The notes beneath the pieces are model-generated. The model made no database searches. It was not told the DNA's origin and saw nothing but the letters and a program-made list of their open reading frames with translations. Shown piece after piece: positions 15,386 through 17,041 of a stretch of 17,041 bases of DNA. A program made the position numbers and the translations under genes. The stretch is from JBGPYB01 sp041493035 (GTDB lineage: Bacteria > Acidobacteriota > Vicinamibacteria > Fen-336): NCBI GenBank assembly GCA_041493035.1, contig JBGPYB010000104.1:1-17041 (forward strand), given 5' to 3'. Position 1 is the stretch's first letter; each line of letters begins with the position of its first letter.

Positions 15386-15399
15386 GTCTCCGACCGTCG
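15370..15399 (-). promoter_or_regulatory. Perfect 11-bp inverted repeat with the manA start codon in its loop
   Basis: On the minus strand CGACGGTCGGA (15399-15389) is followed by the loop GACATGAG and the exact complement TCCGACCGTCG (15380-15370). The ATG of manA lies in the loop and the only Shine-Dalgarno-like bases (GGAG) are partly inside the 5' arm. As RNA this is a very stable GC-rich stem that would hide the ribosome site; as DNA it is a dyad that could be an operator, and it directly abuts a possible -10 box. The 3' arm encodes residues 2-6 of ManA. Confidence 0.75.
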
Positions 15400-15429
15400 A
15401 CTATACGCGCTCTCTTCGCGGCCCGACAA
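15400..15429 (-). promoter_or_regulatory. Possible promoter for manA
   Basis: On the minus strand TTGTCG (15429-15424, four of six) and TATAGT (15405-15400, five of six) are separated by 18 bases. The expected start point near 15393 falls inside the inverted repeat and only about eight bases before ATG, giving a nearly leaderless mRNA. manA may instead, or also, be transcribed from lon. Confidence 0.35.
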
Positions 15430-15441
15430 CCAAACTATGGT

Positions 15442-17041
15442 TCAGTTGCTCAGACGGAGCTGCCACCGCTCGCGATCCTTCATGACGTCGTAGGGGTCGC
15501 CGGAGGACAGCGCCAGCTCCAGAACCTCTTCGATCGACGACACCAGATGGATCTTGAGGTCGTTCCGGACGTTTTCCGGGATGTCTTCCTTGAACGCCTT
15601 CTCGTTGCGCTTCGGGATCAGGACCTCCTTGACGCCCATGCGATGGGCTGCCAGGACCTTCTCCTTGATCCCTCCGACGGGGAGGACGCGACCCGACAGG
15701 GTCATCTCGCCCGTCATGGCCACGCGCGGCCGCACCGGGCGGCTCGTCAGGAGCGAGACGAGTGCGGTGGTCAGGGTGATCCCGGCCGAGGGTCCGTCCT
15801 TGGGGATCGCTCCCTCCGGGACGTGAAGGTGGAGATCGACGCGCTCGAAGAACGATTCCTCGATGCCGAGCTGGCGGGCGTGGGACCTGACCCAGGACAG
15901 GGCCGCCTGGGCGCTCTCCTTCATGACGTCGCCCAACTGGCCCGTGAGATTCAGCCCTTTCTTCCCCCACATCTGGCTGGCTTCGATGTAGAGCACCTCG
16001 CCCCCCGCGGCGGTCCAGGAGAGGCCGATCGCGACGCCGGGAATGAGGGTCCGCTCTTCCATCTCCTCCCGCATGAAGTAGGGAGCCCCGAGGAACTCCT
16101 CCACCTTCTCGGGGGTGACGGCGACCGTCTCGGCGAGGCCCTCGGCACGCTTGCGGGTCACCTTGCGGATGATGCTCGCGATCTCTCGCTCCAGATTCCT
16201 GAGCCCGGCCTCACGGGTGTACTCGCGGATCAGCTTGGTGAGGGCCTCGTCGCCGAATGCGATGTCCTCGGCCTTCATGCCGTGGTTTTCGAGCTGGCGG
16301 GGGATGAGATGTCGTCGCGCGATGTGGAGCTTCTCTTCCTCGATGTATCCCGCGAGGCGGATCACCTCCATGCGGTCCCGGAGCGCAGGCGGAACGGTGT
16401 CCAGGATATTGGCCGTGGTGATGAACAGAACCTCGGAGAGATCGAAGGGGAGATCGATGTAGTTGTCCTTGAACGTGTTGTTCTGCTCGGGATCCAGAAC
16501 CTCGAGGAGGGCCGCCGCCGGATCGCCCCGGAAGTCAGCTCCCAGCTTGTCCACTTCGTCGAGCATGAAGACGGGGTTCTTGCTCTCCGCCCGGCGCAGC
16601 CCCTGGATGATCTGACCCGGCAGCGCGCCGATGTAGGTGCGGCGGTGACCCCGGATCTCCGCCTCGTCTCGCATGCCGCCCAGGCTGATGCGGTGGAACT
16701 TGCGGCCCATGGCCGACGCGATCGATCGCCCCAGGCTCGTCTTCCCGACTCCCGGAGGTCCGACGAAGCAGAGGATGGGCCCCTTGATGTCGGGCTTCAT
16801 CTTGCGGACGGCGAGGTACTCGAGGATCCGCTCCTTGACCTTCTCGAGGTCATAGTGATCGTTGTCGAGGACCTCCTTCGCCTTGATGAGGTCGATCTCG
16901 GCTTCCGTGCGCTTGGCCCATGGGAGCACCACGAGCCAATCGAGATAGGTCCGGGCGACCGTGTATTCCGCGGCCGCCGGGGACATCTTGGAGAGGCGCT
17001 CCAGCTCGCGGAGGGCCTCCTTCTTGACCTCCTCCGACATG
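15442..17041 (-). CDS. lon: ATP-dependent Lon protease, N-terminal part outside the window
   Basis: The frame is open to the window edge; the first Met at 17040 is internal, within the helix preceding the AAA+ domain. Numbering from it, Walker A GPPGVGKTS is at 94-102, Walker B VFMLDEVDKL at 157-166, and sensor-type TTAN at 208-211. The C-terminal protease domain carries PKDGPSAG with catalytic S418 and GGIKEK with K459, the Ser-Lys dyad of Lon. The LIPGVAIGLSWT segment (332-343) marks the start of the protease domain. Lon unfolds and degrades damaged and regulatory proteins in the cytosol as a hexamer. The missing part is the substrate-binding N-domain. Sequence is typical bacterial Lon with no defects visible, and it marks the housekeeping edge of the locus. 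Confidence 0.97.
   Translation of the reverse strand, partial: MSEEVKKEALRELERLSKMSPAAAEYTVARTYLDWLVVLPWAKRTEAEIDLIKAKEVLDNDHYDLEKVKERILEYLAVRKMKPDIKGPILCFVGPPGVGKTSLGRSIASAMGRKFHRISLGGMRDEAEIRGHRRTYIGALPGQIIQGLRRAESKNPVFMLDEVDKLGADFRGDPAAALLEVLDPEQNNTFKDNYIDLPFDLSEVLFITTANILDTVPPALRDRMEVIRLAGYIEEEKLHIARRHLIPRQLENHGMKAEDIAFGDEALTKLIREYTREAGLRNLEREIASIIRKVTRKRAEGLAETVAVTPEKVEEFLGAPYFMREEMEERTLIPGVAIGLSWTAAGGEVLYIEASQMWGKKGLNLTGQLGDVMKESAQAALSWVRSHARQLGIEESFFERVDLHLHVPEGAIPKDGPSAGITLTTALVSLLTSRPVRPRVAMTGEMTLSGRVLPVGGIKEKVLAAHRMGVKEVLIPKRNEKAFKEDIPENVRNDLKIHLVSSIEEVLELALSSGDPYDVMKDRERWQLRLSN

Noticed and set aside
15428..15442. AACCA-AACTA-TGGTT stem after lon as a terminator
   Set aside because: Five weak base pairs with no U-tract; readthrough into manA is equally likely.
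1..17041. CRISPR arrays, tRNA or rRNA genes, transposases, phage genes
   Set aside because: Nothing resembling repeat-spacer arrays, structural RNA genes or mobile-element proteins was seen on either strand, and no gene-free stretch exceeds about 125 bases.

Overview
The window is a dense, GC-rich bacterial segment with almost no non-coding DNA. It reads as a carbohydrate-utilisation locus that runs into two housekeeping-type genes (class I mannose-6-phosphate isomerase and Lon protease). The mix of a large GH42-like protein, a GH88 hydrolase, exported hydrolases, a twin-arginine leader and a NIPSNAP/NagB-like/PfkB set suggests a polysaccharide-degrading soil or aquatic lineage such as Acidobacteriota, Planctomycetota or Verrucomicrobiota. 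That placement is inference from gene content; there is no rRNA or other phylogenetic marker beyond lon.

Layout. (A) 3-3733, plus strand: the 3' part of a very large GH42-type glycoside hydrolase homologue, followed at an ATGA overlap by a 31-codon stub that looks like the N-terminus of L-ribulose-5-phosphate 4-epimerase (AraD) and then stops. (B) 7347 down to 3746, minus strand: a tightly overlapping four-gene operon encoding a NIPSNAP protein, a divergent NagB-like sugar-phosphate deaminase/isomerase, a PfkB-family sugar kinase and an M20 amidohydrolase. (C) 7348-7468: a divergent control region with a strong-looking minus-strand sigma70 promoter and two LacI-type operator-like sequences 43 bp apart. 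(D) 7469-14180, plus strand: a short Tat-leader ORF that looks like the stub of a longer exported protein, then an exported nitrilase-fold amidase, an exported alpha/beta hydrolase of the acetyl-xylan-esterase type, an NAD-dependent epimerase/dehydratase, a GH88 unsaturated-uronyl hydrolase and an SDR oxidoreductase, all with overlaps or gaps of a few bases. (E) 14177-17041, minus strand: manA, sharing a CTAG stop palindrome with the SDR gene, and the 3' part of lon.

Likely division of labour (inference): region D exports an amidase and an esterase that strip substituents from a polysaccharide or glycoside, then cleaves unsaturated uronyl ends inside the cell (GH88) and modifies the sugar by redox steps (epimerase, SDR). 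Region B would deacylate, phosphorylate and isomerise or deaminate an amino or acylated sugar. manA would pass hexose phosphate into glycolysis. The shared control region suggests that B and D answer to the same sugar-sensing repressor, whose gene is not in the window.

Most notable: two truncated N-terminal gene stubs flanking the minus-strand operon, the operator pair in the divergent promoter, a perfect 11-bp inverted repeat that places the manA start codon in its loop, and the divergent NagB/PfkB/M20/NIPSNAP module with an altered active site.
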